Positions 1 to 5,807 of a stretch of DNA of 9,714 nucleotides are shown here, piece by piece. Where the stretch lies: contig JAIDOO010000104.1 in assembly GCA_029063275.1 (NCBI GenBank), positions 1 through 9,714 on the forward strand, read 5' to 3'. Each line of letters starts with the position of its first letter. The stretch's first letter is position 1. The DNA comes from Clostridia bacterium. GTDB taxonomy: Bacteria > Bacillota > Clostridia > Christensenellales > Borkfalkiaceae. Made by a program: the position numbers and the translations under genes. A model generated the notes under the pieces. It was not told the DNA's origin. It made no database searches and saw nothing but the letters and a program-made list of their open reading frames with translations.

Positions 1-66
1 ATCAGGAACAAGCTTATAATCTGGGTAAGTCTTTATAAAAATCGGAAAATATAATAAAACAATATA

Positions 67-109
67 AAAAATAACGTAAGCGGAACATTGTTCAACTTAC
101 GTTATTTTT
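67..109. terminator. Bidirectional Rho-independent terminator next to the tRNA-Leu 3' end
   Basis: A perfect 14-bp stem (67-80 with 96-109) has an A-run on one side and a T-run on the other, so it can end transcription in both directions. The 15-nt apical part can fold further, GAAC (83-86) with GTTC (90-93). On the minus strand it lies directly after the CCA end of the tRNA-Leu fragment, as expected for the native terminator of that tRNA. On the plus strand it could close a gene to the left of the window. Confidence 0.8.
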
Positions 110-170
110 GGTGCTTGTGGCCGGACTTGAACCGGCACGGCTGTTACACCGAGGGATTTTAAGTCCCTTG
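109..170 (-). tRNA. tRNA-Leu(UAA) 3' fragment, probable attachment site
   Basis: Read on the minus strand this is the 3' part of a tRNA-Leu. The 3' CCA is at 111-109, then the 3' acceptor strand, a T arm with loop TTCAAGT, a long variable arm closed by CGG/CCG as in Leu tRNAs, and a complete anticodon arm (stem 168-164 with 156-152). The anticodon TAA is at 161-159. Beyond about 170 there is no D arm and no 5' acceptor strand to pair with the CACAAGC acceptor half; unrelated sequence follows. The gene is therefore not functional alone. A break at the 5' side of the anticodon stem is typical where a tyrosine recombinase has integrated DNA into the 3' half of a tRNA gene, so I read this as attL/attR or a plasmid attP. 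Inference: the intact tRNA lies at the other end of the element, outside the window. Confidence 0.8.
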
Positions 171-177
171 AAATCAG

Positions 178-237
178 CAAAACACACAATATATAGCTTA
201 TATTTAACGTAAAAACCACTATATATTGTGTGTTTTG
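178..237. repeat. Perfect 19-bp inverted repeat beside the tRNA fragment
   Basis: CAAAACACACAATATATAG (178-196) and its exact reverse complement (219-237) flank a 22-nt AT-rich spacer. It starts 8 bp from the break in the tRNA-Leu fragment. Neither side is followed by the clean T-run of an ordinary terminator, although the arms end in TTTTG. Possible roles are recombinase or excisionase arm sites, a terminator, or a regulator-binding palindrome; the position beside the att-like tRNA fragment favours the first. Confidence 0.75.
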
Positions 238-239
238 TT

Positions 240-426
240 CCAAAAATATTTCAGTATCAAAAAGTCCCAGATTTTTAAAAATGAATAAAAGTAGATTAGC
301 TTTAAGTTTCTCGTCAATATTATATTTTAAAGAGAAATCTCTGTCAACTTTATTTAAAATTTCATCTCTAATTTTTGTCTTTCGGGGGCAAATCGTACCA
401 TAGGCTTCGCATAAGTCAACGGGTGT
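240..426 (-). pseudogene. Coding-like minus-strand remnant without a start codon
   Basis: The minus-strand frame is open from 426 to a stop at 99-97, about 109 codons, after an in-frame TGA at 429-427. The part from 426 to 240 reads like real protein, with segments such as KTKIRDEILNKVDRD and KANLLLFIFKNLGLFD, but it has no ATG, GTG or TTG upstream of the protein-like portion. Past 240 the frame runs through the inverted repeat and the tRNA fragment, which is surely not native protein. This fits the surviving 3' part of a gene whose start and end were lost by rearrangement at the att region. I do not recognise the family, and it may be chance open frame in AT-rich DNA. Confidence 0.25.
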
Positions 427-579
427 TCATAAAAAAATTATTATTACTATAAGTTAGCCGAGCTGCTATCAATTCATTAAGAGTTGAAAAACAGCTCGGC
501 TTTTTTATTTTGTCAATTTTTTTATTGCATGGCAGAAAGACTTTGAAAGACCAGACCTTGCGCCACCGTTGACTTACGC
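409..579. repeat. 14-bp inverted repeat pair flanking the leader terminator
   Basis: GCATAAGTCAACGG (409-422) and CCGTTGACTTACGC (566-579) are reverse complements with one mismatch and lie 143 bp apart. The enclosed segment holds the 456-512 terminator and part of the leader. The right copy contains TTGACT, which could be the -35 box of the following operon. The pair may be two binding sites for one regulator, or the ends of a small inserted segment; I see no transposase. Confidence 0.45.
456..512 (+). terminator. Rho-independent terminator or attenuator ahead of the plus-strand operon
   Basis: AGCCGAGCTG (456-465) pairs perfectly with CAGCTCGGCT (492-501), followed by TTTTTTATTTTG. The 26-nt interior can form a second stem, TCAATTC (469-475) with GAGTTGA (481-487, one G-T wobble). 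With no intact plus-strand gene upstream, it either insulates the operon from readthrough coming from the flank or ends a short leader transcript as an attenuator. Confidence 0.75.
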
Positions 580-669
580 ATCAAAACCTAAACATACCAG
601 ACCACACCCAGCCTATGTTACGAATGCCCTTGCCGAAAGGCAAAAATAAAAATTAGGAGATGAAAACAA
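508..669 (+). promoter_or_regulatory. Leader and probable promoter region of the plus-strand operon
   Basis: No gene is seen here. A promoter must lie between the 456-512 terminator and the first gene at 670 if that terminator is efficient. The best -35 candidate is TTGACT (569-574), but the -10 is poor (CATACC, 593-598, spacing 18), so the call is weak. Short repeats occur: GAAAGAC at 535-541 and 545-551 (10 bp apart) and CCAGACC at 551-557 and 597-603. A small GAAA-loop hairpin (TTGCC 630-634 with GGCAA 639-643) sits just before the ribosome binding site AGGAGA (655-660). Confidence 0.35.
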
Positions 670-972
670 ATGCAAAAAGTAGTTTACTCGATTTCAAAAG
701 TAAACAAGGACGAGAAGTTAAAAGGTATAGGTTATTTAGTTGAAGATAACTTACTTATACCCTCTACTTCCAGCAAAGGTAACGCTTATATAAGAGTGTT
801 TGAGGACGTTGCCAAGAAATGCCACAAAGTAACAGACAAAGAAAACGAGTACAAAGGATACGTAACGATAGCTTACGAAAATATCCACGTGTACAACAAG
901 GAAAAAGACCATTACGACACATTAGATTACGTCGAAACAACCTACTACATTTGGTACAAATTCGTTAAATAA
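670..972 (+). CDS. Small protein of unknown function, first gene of the operon
   Basis: 100 residues, not recognised. It is rich in Lys, Tyr, Asp and Glu, has no signal peptide or membrane segment, and reads as a small soluble mixed alpha/beta protein (for example GYVTIAYENIHVYNKE near residues 63-78 looks like beta strands). The ATG is preceded by AGGAGA with a 9-nt spacer. It is first in a train of closely spaced small genes; the next starts 13 bp after its stop. Position right behind the promoter region implies it is among the first products made. Function unknown. Confidence 0.8.
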   Translation: MQKVVYSISKVNKDEKLKGIGYLVEDNLLIPSTSSKGNAYIRVFEDVAKKCHKVTDKENEYKGYVTIAYENIHVYNKEKDHYDTLDYVETTYYIWYKFVK

Positions 973-985
973 GGAGTTTAAGAAA

Positions 986-1306
986 ATGAATTACAAAATT
1001 ATATCAGACAATCCAGCATTTAGAGCAGGTAAAGAACACGGCAGATTTATAGCAAATCAGATAATGCCGCACACAGTAAAGAAACGTGAAGTTTATCTCT
1101 CTGAAAATACAGTTTATATCAATGACGGCTATGTTACTTTTTATATTATTGAAATTGATAGAAACGCAAGAAAAGTTACCGTTAATATCTGCAAGCACGG
1201 TCATCATACTATTGATACCTTTGAGCTTTTTGACTTAAACGGTTCTACTTACTTTGAGTATGGCAGACCTATACCTGAAAAGATTTATTTATCAGATTTT
1301 GAATAA
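986..1306 (+). CDS. Small protein of unknown function
   Basis: 106 residues, not recognised. It is soluble, rich in aromatic residues, and has likely beta strands in the middle (for example YVTFYIIEIDRNARKVTVNI around residues 49-68). The start is supported by AAGGAG at 971-976, 9 nt upstream. The stop TAA (1304-1306) overlaps the ribosome binding site of the next gene, so the two are probably translated as neighbours on one mRNA. A minus-strand frame over the same bases has no ribosome binding site and is a shadow. Confidence 0.8.
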   Translation: MNYKIISDNPAFRAGKEHGRFIANQIMPHTVKKREVYLSENTVYINDGYVTFYIIEIDRNARKVTVNICKHGHHTIDTFELFDLNGSTYFEYGRPIPEKIYLSDFE

Positions 1307-1316
1307 GGAGCGAGCT

Positions 1317-1442
1317 ATGAATATTTGTGATACTTGTATCTTAAATGGAAGATGCGACGGTAGATGCGGTGATAACGACCCGCTGTTTTACGCTTTTGAA
1401 GAAGAAAACGATTACTACAATTCAGAAAACGACGAAGATTAA
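1317..1442 (+). CDS. 41-residue four-cysteine microprotein
   Basis: The start ATG at 1317 follows AAGGAG (1305-1310) with ideal spacing; a longer frame from TTG at 1254 would overlap the previous gene and lacks a site, so I reject it. Four cysteines fall in the first 17 residues (C4, C7, C13, C17; spacing CxxC-x5-CxxxC), followed by a very acidic tail (EEEN...ENDED). The cluster could bind zinc or an iron-sulphur centre. An acidic tail with a metal knuckle would suit a protein-binding or DNA-mimic role, but that is speculation. Family not recognised. Confidence 0.7.
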   Translation: MNICDTCILNGRCDGRCGDNDPLFYAFEEENDYYNSENDED

Positions 1443-1459
1443 AAAGGAGCAATAATCAA

Positions 1460-1831
1460 ATGGCAAAATTAAGTGAATTAAAAAAATATCTTGATTACGA
1501 GTTCAGCACCGGAGTTTACACGGGCGACGATTACAAAACTTTTCAGAACAAATACATAAATTACCTGCGTTCGATATGTAAGGAAAACGGCTGGCAGTTG
1601 ATAAACATAGGTAGAAACCACTACGAATTTTCAGCGTTCATTACAGACAATGAAAATCACTATATCTACCTATCCATATTTGACGTTAGATATAACAGAA
1701 ATGCGTGGTACAATCGGGTACTTGTCAGAACAGCAAAAAACGAAACAGACTATACGGGCGGAAGTAATAACTATTACTCTCTGCCTGTTTTACAGTTTGC
1801 AATTTATCGATTATTAAAAAAGACATCTTAA
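1460..1831 (+). CDS. Conserved mobile-element protein of unknown function (123 residues)
   Basis: The start follows AAGGAG (1444-1449). The N-terminus is helical (KLSELKKYLDYEF), then a beta-rich middle ends in a motif of the type YLSIFDVRYNRNAWYNRVLVRTAKNE (given here in parts: YLSIFDVR near 70-77, RVLVRTAKNETDYTGGSNN near 86-104), and a helix closes the protein. From memory, similar 'DVR...WYN..LVRTAK...DYTGGSN' proteins are common in plasmids, phages and conjugative elements of gut bacteria, with no known function. It has no membrane segment. Stop TAA overlaps the next ribosome binding site, consistent with one operon. Confidence 0.85.
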   Translation: MAKLSELKKYLDYEFSTGVYTGDDYKTFQNKYINYLRSICKENGWQLINIGRNHYEFSAFITDNENHYIYLSIFDVRYNRNAWYNRVLVRTAKNETDYTGGSNNYYSLPVLQFAIYRLLKKTS

Positions 1832-1843
1832 AGGAGTTTATCT

Positions 1844-2089
1844 ATGAAAAATACAAAAGAAATTATACCTATTCTTACAGCCATTTACTGCATTAACCAG
1901 ACTAATGGAAATACAGATACTGAAATAAGTAATCTTTTAAAATACTTATTTATCAACTGCACCAACGCAAATGTAAATATGCTTACGCTTGCGTGTATAG
2001 GCAAATCGAAAGAAAGCATTATGCCTGAACTTGACGAAATACTGAAAGACACCAATTTCAAAAAATATATGGAGCGTAAAAACAAATGA
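1844..2089 (+). CDS. Small helical protein of unknown function (81 residues)
   Basis: The start follows AAGGAG (1831-1836). The sequence looks mostly helical, with alternating hydrophobic segments (IIPILTAIYCIN near 7-18, NLLKYLFINC near 30-39, MLTLACIG near 46-53), and ends in a basic tail. The hydrophobic stretches are short and contain polar residues, so I favour a small soluble helical bundle over a membrane protein. Its last codons overlap the ATG of the next gene (ATGA at 2086-2089), implying translational coupling. Not recognised. Confidence 0.75.
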   Translation: MKNTKEIIPILTAIYCINQTNGNTDTEISNLLKYLFINCTNANVNMLTLACIGKSKESIMPELDEILKDTNFKKYMERKNK

Positions 2090-2283
2090 AATCATTTAAG
2101 ACAATGGCACACATACACTCATTAGACGGAAAAATGGACGAAGTAACAGTTTTAGACGAAAAAATGAGCGGAAATCAGAAAACTTATATCGTTGATTATA
2201 ACGGTATTAAATGCACAGCAGTATTCAACTGCTTTACCTGCACCTATTTCGCAGACGATATTTACGGGAGATTACAATTATGA
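2086..2283 (+). CDS. Small protein with VDYNGIKCTAVFN motif (65 residues)
   Basis: It begins inside the stop of the previous gene (ATGA, 2086-2089), with GGAG at 2071-2074 as a somewhat distant ribosome binding site, and its own stop overlaps the next start (ATGA, 2280-2283). The protein is probably a small beta sheet: an N-terminal strand pair, then the motif VDYNGIKCTAVFN and CTYFADDIYG (residues about 36-61). Similar short proteins with '(V/D)YNG.KCTAIFN' recur, as far as I remember, in Firmicute mobile elements without assigned function. Coupling on both sides suggests stoichiometric production with its neighbours. Confidence 0.75.
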   Translation: MKSFKTMAHIHSLDGKMDEVTVLDEKMSGNQKTYIVDYNGIKCTAVFNCFTCTYFADDIYGRLQL

Positions 2284-2714
2284 AAGACGAGAATTTTCAG
2301 ACCTGCTTAGCTATTTCAAGAGAGCTTGACGACGCAGTTGAAGGTAAATTACATAAATGCCCTTATTGCCATAATACTTTCAACATAGACGACGCCGAAG
2401 AAACCACTAACGAGGACGACGATACCGTTTATATATGCCCCCACTGCAACGAGCATATAGACGAATACGAGCTTGAACAAATCGACTTATACGATTATTT
2501 CTCGGACGCCTTCGATATTGATTACATTATCAATTCAAGAAAAGAATATCAGTCTGTAAGAATTACAGTTGCAACGGGCGGTCCGGCAATATGGATAGAT
2601 ACAGACAAACGAGCTGTATGCCTTGCGTGGTGGGGCGAAACGGCGCAAGCGAGCATACTACCGCAAACTTGCAACGCTATCGACCAATACGGAGAAGAAC
2701 TTTATGCAGGATAA
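2280..2714 (+). CDS. Zinc-ribbon protein of unknown function
   Basis: 144 residues from the ATG at 2280, preceded by GGGAG (2266-2270); a longer frame starting at 2211 overlaps the upstream gene and has no site. The N-terminal third carries two CPxC knuckles (C27/C30 and C53/C56, CPYC and CPHC) around a strongly acidic insert, a classic zinc ribbon. The C-terminal half has a beta-hairpin motif RITVATGGPAIWIDT (about 94-108) followed by AWWGE, which I recall from small proteins of gut phages and conjugative elements. No catalytic residues are evident; zinc binding and DNA or protein contact is inferred. The next gene starts 11 bp before its stop. Confidence 0.85.
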   Translation: MKDENFQTCLAISRELDDAVEGKLHKCPYCHNTFNIDDAEETTNEDDDTVYICPHCNEHIDEYELEQIDLYDYFSDAFDIDYIINSRKEYQSVRITVATGGPAIWIDTDKRAVCLAWWGETAQASILPQTCNAIDQYGEELYAG

Positions 2715-2940
2715 TAATTACGGCTATAAAGTCTGTTATCGAAAAATAGGCAAAAGTAAGTTAAAAATCTATATCGTAACAAACACTTACGACCTTGCAG
2801 CTTATCACATACGGTGGTATTCAAAACATACCCCGAAAGATAGAGAAACGAAACGCCCTATCGAAAATGTTGTTTGGCTTATCGTACCTATTAAAACCTA
2901 TATCGAATACAAACGCTTATGGCGTGGCTGTCCGTTCTGA
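2704..2940 (+). CDS. Small basic protein of unknown function (78 residues)
   Basis: The ATG at 2704 lies within the end of the zinc-ribbon gene (11-bp overlap) and is preceded by GGAGAAG (2691-2697) with 6-nt spacing; the frame extending further upstream is a shadow of the previous gene. The product is basic and Tyr-rich (KVCYRKIGKSKLKIYIV; AYHIRWYSKH), likely a small beta-rich fold, possibly nucleic-acid binding by charge. Its last codons and stop form the left arm of a terminator-like hairpin (2929-2958), so transcription may partly stop right behind it. Confidence 0.7.
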   Translation: MQDNNYGYKVCYRKIGKSKLKIYIVTNTYDLAAYHIRWYSKHTPKDRETKRPIENVVWLIVPIKTYIEYKRLWRGCPF

Positions 2941-2958
2941 AAGAGAGCGGGCGTTTTT
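2929..2958 (+). terminator. Terminator-like hairpin inside the operon
   Basis: The left arm (2929-2938) lies in the last codons of the 78-residue gene and pairs with 2944-2953 through ten pairs including three G-T wobbles; the loop is GAAAG and five T's follow (2954-2958). The stem is of moderate strength, so it probably lowers rather than abolishes transcription into the PcfK-MutS gene. Translation through the stop codon would also hinder folding, so it could link expression of the two blocks. Confidence 0.55.
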
Positions 2959-2990
2959 AATTACAAAAAATTATAAGGAGATAAAAAAAT

Positions 2991-4133
2991 ATGACCACAT
3001 TAAACTTAACTGCCAACAGCGCAGACCAAAAAATACTGTTAGCGCACTTAACCCCGTTAATCAGCGACGTTCTTGCAGAAAAAATCAATAACGGCGTGAA
3101 AATAACGAAAGACGGAAAAGAGCTTTTAAGCAGAAAAACCCTTGATACATTTATGGAATACCTGATTGACGAAATCGACAAAATGAAAATCGCAAAGAAA
3201 TATAAACGGGCAAATGTCGCAGGTATGGAAGGCACGGATATAATCAAGCACGCTATTCACTACTTTGAAGAAGATAGCATAGAGGGCAAATTATTCAACG
3301 CCGACGGTACGGAATATGTGAAGCCCAAACCCGCTAAAAAGTATTCTGCCGTAAACGTAGTTCCCGTCGCATCCACACCGCCTGCACCCAAGCCGAAACC
3401 GCAGTTATCTATATTCGATATGATAGACGACAGAGCGGAATCGGCTAAACCTGTAACACCCTCTGCACACGTTCTAGTTGAACAGCCCAAAATCGAACAG
3501 AAAAAAGGCTCGCCTATGTATCTGCACTATTTATCCGTAAAAGAGCAATACAAAGACTGTATTGTGTTTTACAGGTTAGGCGATTTTTACGAAATGTTTG
3601 GAAACGACGCAAAAACATCTGCCGACGTTCTCAACCTGACCTTAACGGGCAGAGATTGCGGACTTGACGAGCGTGTACCAATGACGGGCATACCTTTCCA
3701 CGCTGCCGAAAATTATATAACAAAATTAGTGTCTGCCGGTTATAAGGTTGCTGTTTGCGAGCCGTTAGAAGGGCAAAATGAAAGAACTGTCAACCGTGTC
3801 ATAACACAGAACCCAGAAGGCAAGCAGATGGTTGACGTGGAAACGGGCGAAATTATCCCCGAAGAATTAAGCGTTGAAGAAATGCAGAAGTTCGACGGTG
3901 ATATTGAAGAAACCGACGAACTGATGACCGTATCAAAGCTGATAGGCGAAACGCCCGACGAAGAAGAAAGCGACGATAACGAACCTAACGACGAATTACC
4001 TGAACCCGCTACACCCGACGACCCCGACGACGATTTTGACCTTGAACAAGAACGCCAGCGGTTAAAAGCGTTTGACCGTGATGCAATAATTATCCTATCC
4101 GACTTGCTCGGAAATATCTTTACTTTGGAGTGA
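2991..4133 (+). CDS. PcfK-like domain fused to MutS mismatch-recognition domain I
   Basis: 380 residues; the start follows AAGGAG (2975-2980). The N-terminal part (about 1-110) resembles the PcfK family, best seen in [22 protein letters not shown] (88-109, in part). A Pro/Lys linker follows, containing QLSIFD (138-143), close to the beta-clamp-binding consensus QL(S/D)LF. Residues about 174-262 are unmistakably MutS domain [15 protein letters not shown], then RLGDFYEMF with F199-Y200-E201 matching the Phe-x-Glu that wedges into mismatched [21 protein letters not shown] and [11 protein letters not shown]. The MutS connector, clamp and ATPase domains are absent; an acidic tail (about 300-350) takes their place. 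Known: the FxE motif reads mismatches in MutS. Inferred: this protein may bind mismatched or distorted DNA, perhaps at a clamp, without ATP-driven signalling, or compete with host MutS. It is followed 4 bp later by the PcfJ-like gene. Confidence 0.9.
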   Translation: MTTLNLTANSADQKILLAHLTPLISDVLAEKINNGVKITKDGKELLSRKTLDTFMEYLIDEIDKMKIAKKYKRANVAGMEGTDIIKHAIHYFEEDSIEGKLFNADGTEYVKPKPAKKYSAVNVVPVASTPPAPKPKPQLSIFDMIDDRAESAKPVTPSAHVLVEQPKIEQKKGSPMYLHYLSVKEQYKDCIVFYRLGDFYEMFGNDAKTSADVLNLTLTGRDCGLDERVPMTGIPFHAAENYITKLVSAGYKVAVCEPLEGQNERTVNRVITQNPEGKQMVDVETGEIIPEELSVEEMQKFDGDIEETDELMTVSKLIGETPDEEESDDNEPNDELPEPATPDDPDDDFDLEQERQRLKAFDRDAIIILSDLLGNIFTLE

Positions 4134-4137
4134 AATT

Positions 4138-5481
4138 ATGAATATCGAAAAACTTAAACCTATACCCAAACATATAGAAAAGCGTATCCGTGCTTTTGAT
4201 AAAAAGCATTGTCCTGAACAAAAAGGCTTGCGATTTTACGCCTATCTAACCACTCTTGATAAAGAACTTATAAAAATAACGGTAGCTATGCGAAATAAGG
4301 GCAAGCAAGAACAACTGATAAAACAAGTTGCCGTACACGGTATTCACTCAGACGAATGCTATGTAAGGGATATGGAATATTGCTATCTCGGCATTTGCGC
4401 TTTCCGTGTCGGTTGGTATGACGAAGGCGTTAAATACCGTTACGATATCAGACCACATTATAACAACGGCGTTTGGTACTCGGCAAAAGATAAATATTAC
4501 GACCCCTACGCCCACGTTATAAATCTTGAATACATATTAACAATACCCAAATACAAGTATAGCGAAATTATGAATTACGGCGGGGTAAAGATTTTAAAAT
4601 ACCTGCGCTGTTACGAACGCTATCCACAAGCAGAATATTTAATAAAGCTCGGACTATCGAATTTAGCAGACAAAAGAACTATACTTGCACTACTTGAAAA
4701 AGATAAGGCGTTCAGGCGTTGGATAATCAATAACAAAGATAATCCAAATTTAAAGCGACATAATTCGGCTACTATTATTCAAGCATATAAAACAGGTAAT
4801 TCGTTTGAAGATTGCAAGCGTTTTATAAAGCGTAAAAGTGCTTTATATGCAGATAAAGACGAAGATTTAAAACCGATAAAAAAGCTGTTCAGGGGGAAAC
4901 GCCTTGAACGCTTTTTTAATTATATCGACGAAAAGGATATAAGCTACCAACTGTACCTTGACTACCTGAACGCTTGCAATCATTTATGTTTGGATATGAG
5001 CCTGAACAAAAACGCTTATCCGCACGAGTTTAAAAAATGGCACGACATAAGAATAGACGAGTACAACTCAAAACGGGCTACCATTGACGCAGTAGAACGC
5101 AAAGAATTTTACGGCGAATTTGCTAAAATCGCACATAAATATTTATCGTTGGAAAATTACGAAAATTCGGAGTTCGCCGTATTCATAGCACGAAGTCCGG
5201 CAGAGCTTATCCGTGAAGGCGATTTCCTGCATCATTGTGTAGGGCGTATGAATTACGACCAGAAATTTGTACGGGAAGAAACGCTAATATTCTTTATACG
5301 TAGCATAAACGAGCCTACTACTCCGTTTGTAACAGTTGAATATTCATTATCAAGAAAAAAAGTTTTGCAATGTTACGGCGACAACGATTATCCACCCGCT
5401 GTAAACGTACAAAATTTCGTTTATCACAAATGGCTGCCGTTTGCAAATAAACAATTAACCGAAATCAGAAAAGCCGCATAA
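4138..5481 (+). CDS. pcfJ: PcfJ-like protein
   Basis: 447 residues; GGAG at 4127-4130 lies in the end of the previous gene, so the two are closely coupled. The C-terminal 120 residues carry the PcfJ signature in order: LHHCVGR (364-370), LIFFIR (383-388), TPFVTVEY (395-402) and QCYGDND (411-417), then VQNFVYHKW. The N-terminal 330 residues are rich in Tyr and Lys and mostly helical in the middle (about 150-280), typical of the family's variable part. PcfJ is named after a gene of the enterococcal conjugative plasmid pCF10 and its biochemical role is not established. The conserved His-His-Cys and Cys/Asp residues could form a catalytic or metal site, which is inference. Next to a PcfK-type partner it marks a plasmid or conjugative-element module. 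Confidence 0.9.
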   Translation: MNIEKLKPIPKHIEKRIRAFDKKHCPEQKGLRFYAYLTTLDKELIKITVAMRNKGKQEQLIKQVAVHGIHSDECYVRDMEYCYLGICAFRVGWYDEGVKYRYDIRPHYNNGVWYSAKDKYYDPYAHVINLEYILTIPKYKYSEIMNYGGVKILKYLRCYERYPQAEYLIKLGLSNLADKRTILALLEKDKAFRRWIINNKDNPNLKRHNSATIIQAYKTGNSFEDCKRFIKRKSALYADKDEDLKPIKKLFRGKRLERFFNYIDEKDISYQLYLDYLNACNHLCLDMSLNKNAYPHEFKKWHDIRIDEYNSKRATIDAVERKEFYGEFAKIAHKYLSLENYENSEFAVFIARSPAELIREGDFLHHCVGRMNYDQKFVREETLIFFIRSINEPTTPFVTVEYSLSRKKVLQCYGDNDYPPAVNVQNFVYHKWLPFANKQLTEIRKAA

Positions 5482-5499
5482 GGCAAAGGAGTAAAAAAT

Positions 5500-5796
5500 A
5501 TGAATAACAATTATTTCAGAGTAACAGCATACAACGCCGACAATGACGTTTGCATTATTGCAGACAGCAACGGCTACTTTTCGGCTATATGGGAGTTCAG
5601 CGCATTTTTAATTAGCAAAGGTTTCAAGATTATTGCCGTTGGAAATGACACAAAGTTTTCAGACGGTAATTTAACACGCATTGCCGCAACTACGGAAACT
5701 TTTGCAGTTCGTGCGTGTGCTATGGGTAAACCCAAAATTACGAACGGCAATGTTACTGTTAATGGTATAACCTACACACCGAATAAAAACTCATAA
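5500..5796 (+). CDS. Small conserved mobile-element protein (98 residues)
   Basis: The start follows AAAGGAG (5485-5491). The sequence opens with YFRVTAYNADNDVCIIADSNG (in part; about 5-25), then WEFSAFLISKGFKIIAVGND and a segment EITFAVRAC-like (TFAVRACAMGKP, about 67-78), ending in a short beta hairpin. I remember closely similar 'RVTAY...DSNG...LW.FS..L..KGFK.IEVG' proteins in Firmicute plasmids and conjugative elements, usually beside PcfJ or methylase genes, with unknown function. It is soluble and small, with no motif that gives a reaction. Its operon position between PcfJ and the methylase-like gene is the main clue. Confidence 0.8.
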   Translation: MNNNYFRVTAYNADNDVCIIADSNGYFSAIWEFSAFLISKGFKIIAVGNDTKFSDGNLTRIAATTETFAVRACAMGKPKITNGNVTVNGITYTPNKNS

Positions 5797-5807
5797 GGAG
5801 CGCACAA

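Noticed and set aside
3..38. Possible last 11 codons of a plus-strand gene (ending GKSL, then TAA)
   Set aside because: The frame is open from the left edge and a terminator follows at 67-109, which would fit a gene end, but 11 codons are too few to call.
615..656. 13-codon leader-peptide-like frame ending in the first ribosome binding site
   Set aside because: No ribosome binding site of its own and no runs of a regulated amino acid; probably chance.
2795..3091. 98-codon plus-strand frame overlapping the 78-residue gene and the PcfK-MutS start
   Set aside because: It overlaps two better supported genes out of frame and has no ribosome binding site.
1004..3490. Minus-strand open frames of 66-96 codons opposite the small plus-strand genes and the PcfK-MutS gene
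   Set aside because: No ribosome binding sites; the plus-strand genes have them and are arranged as an operon, so these are shadows.
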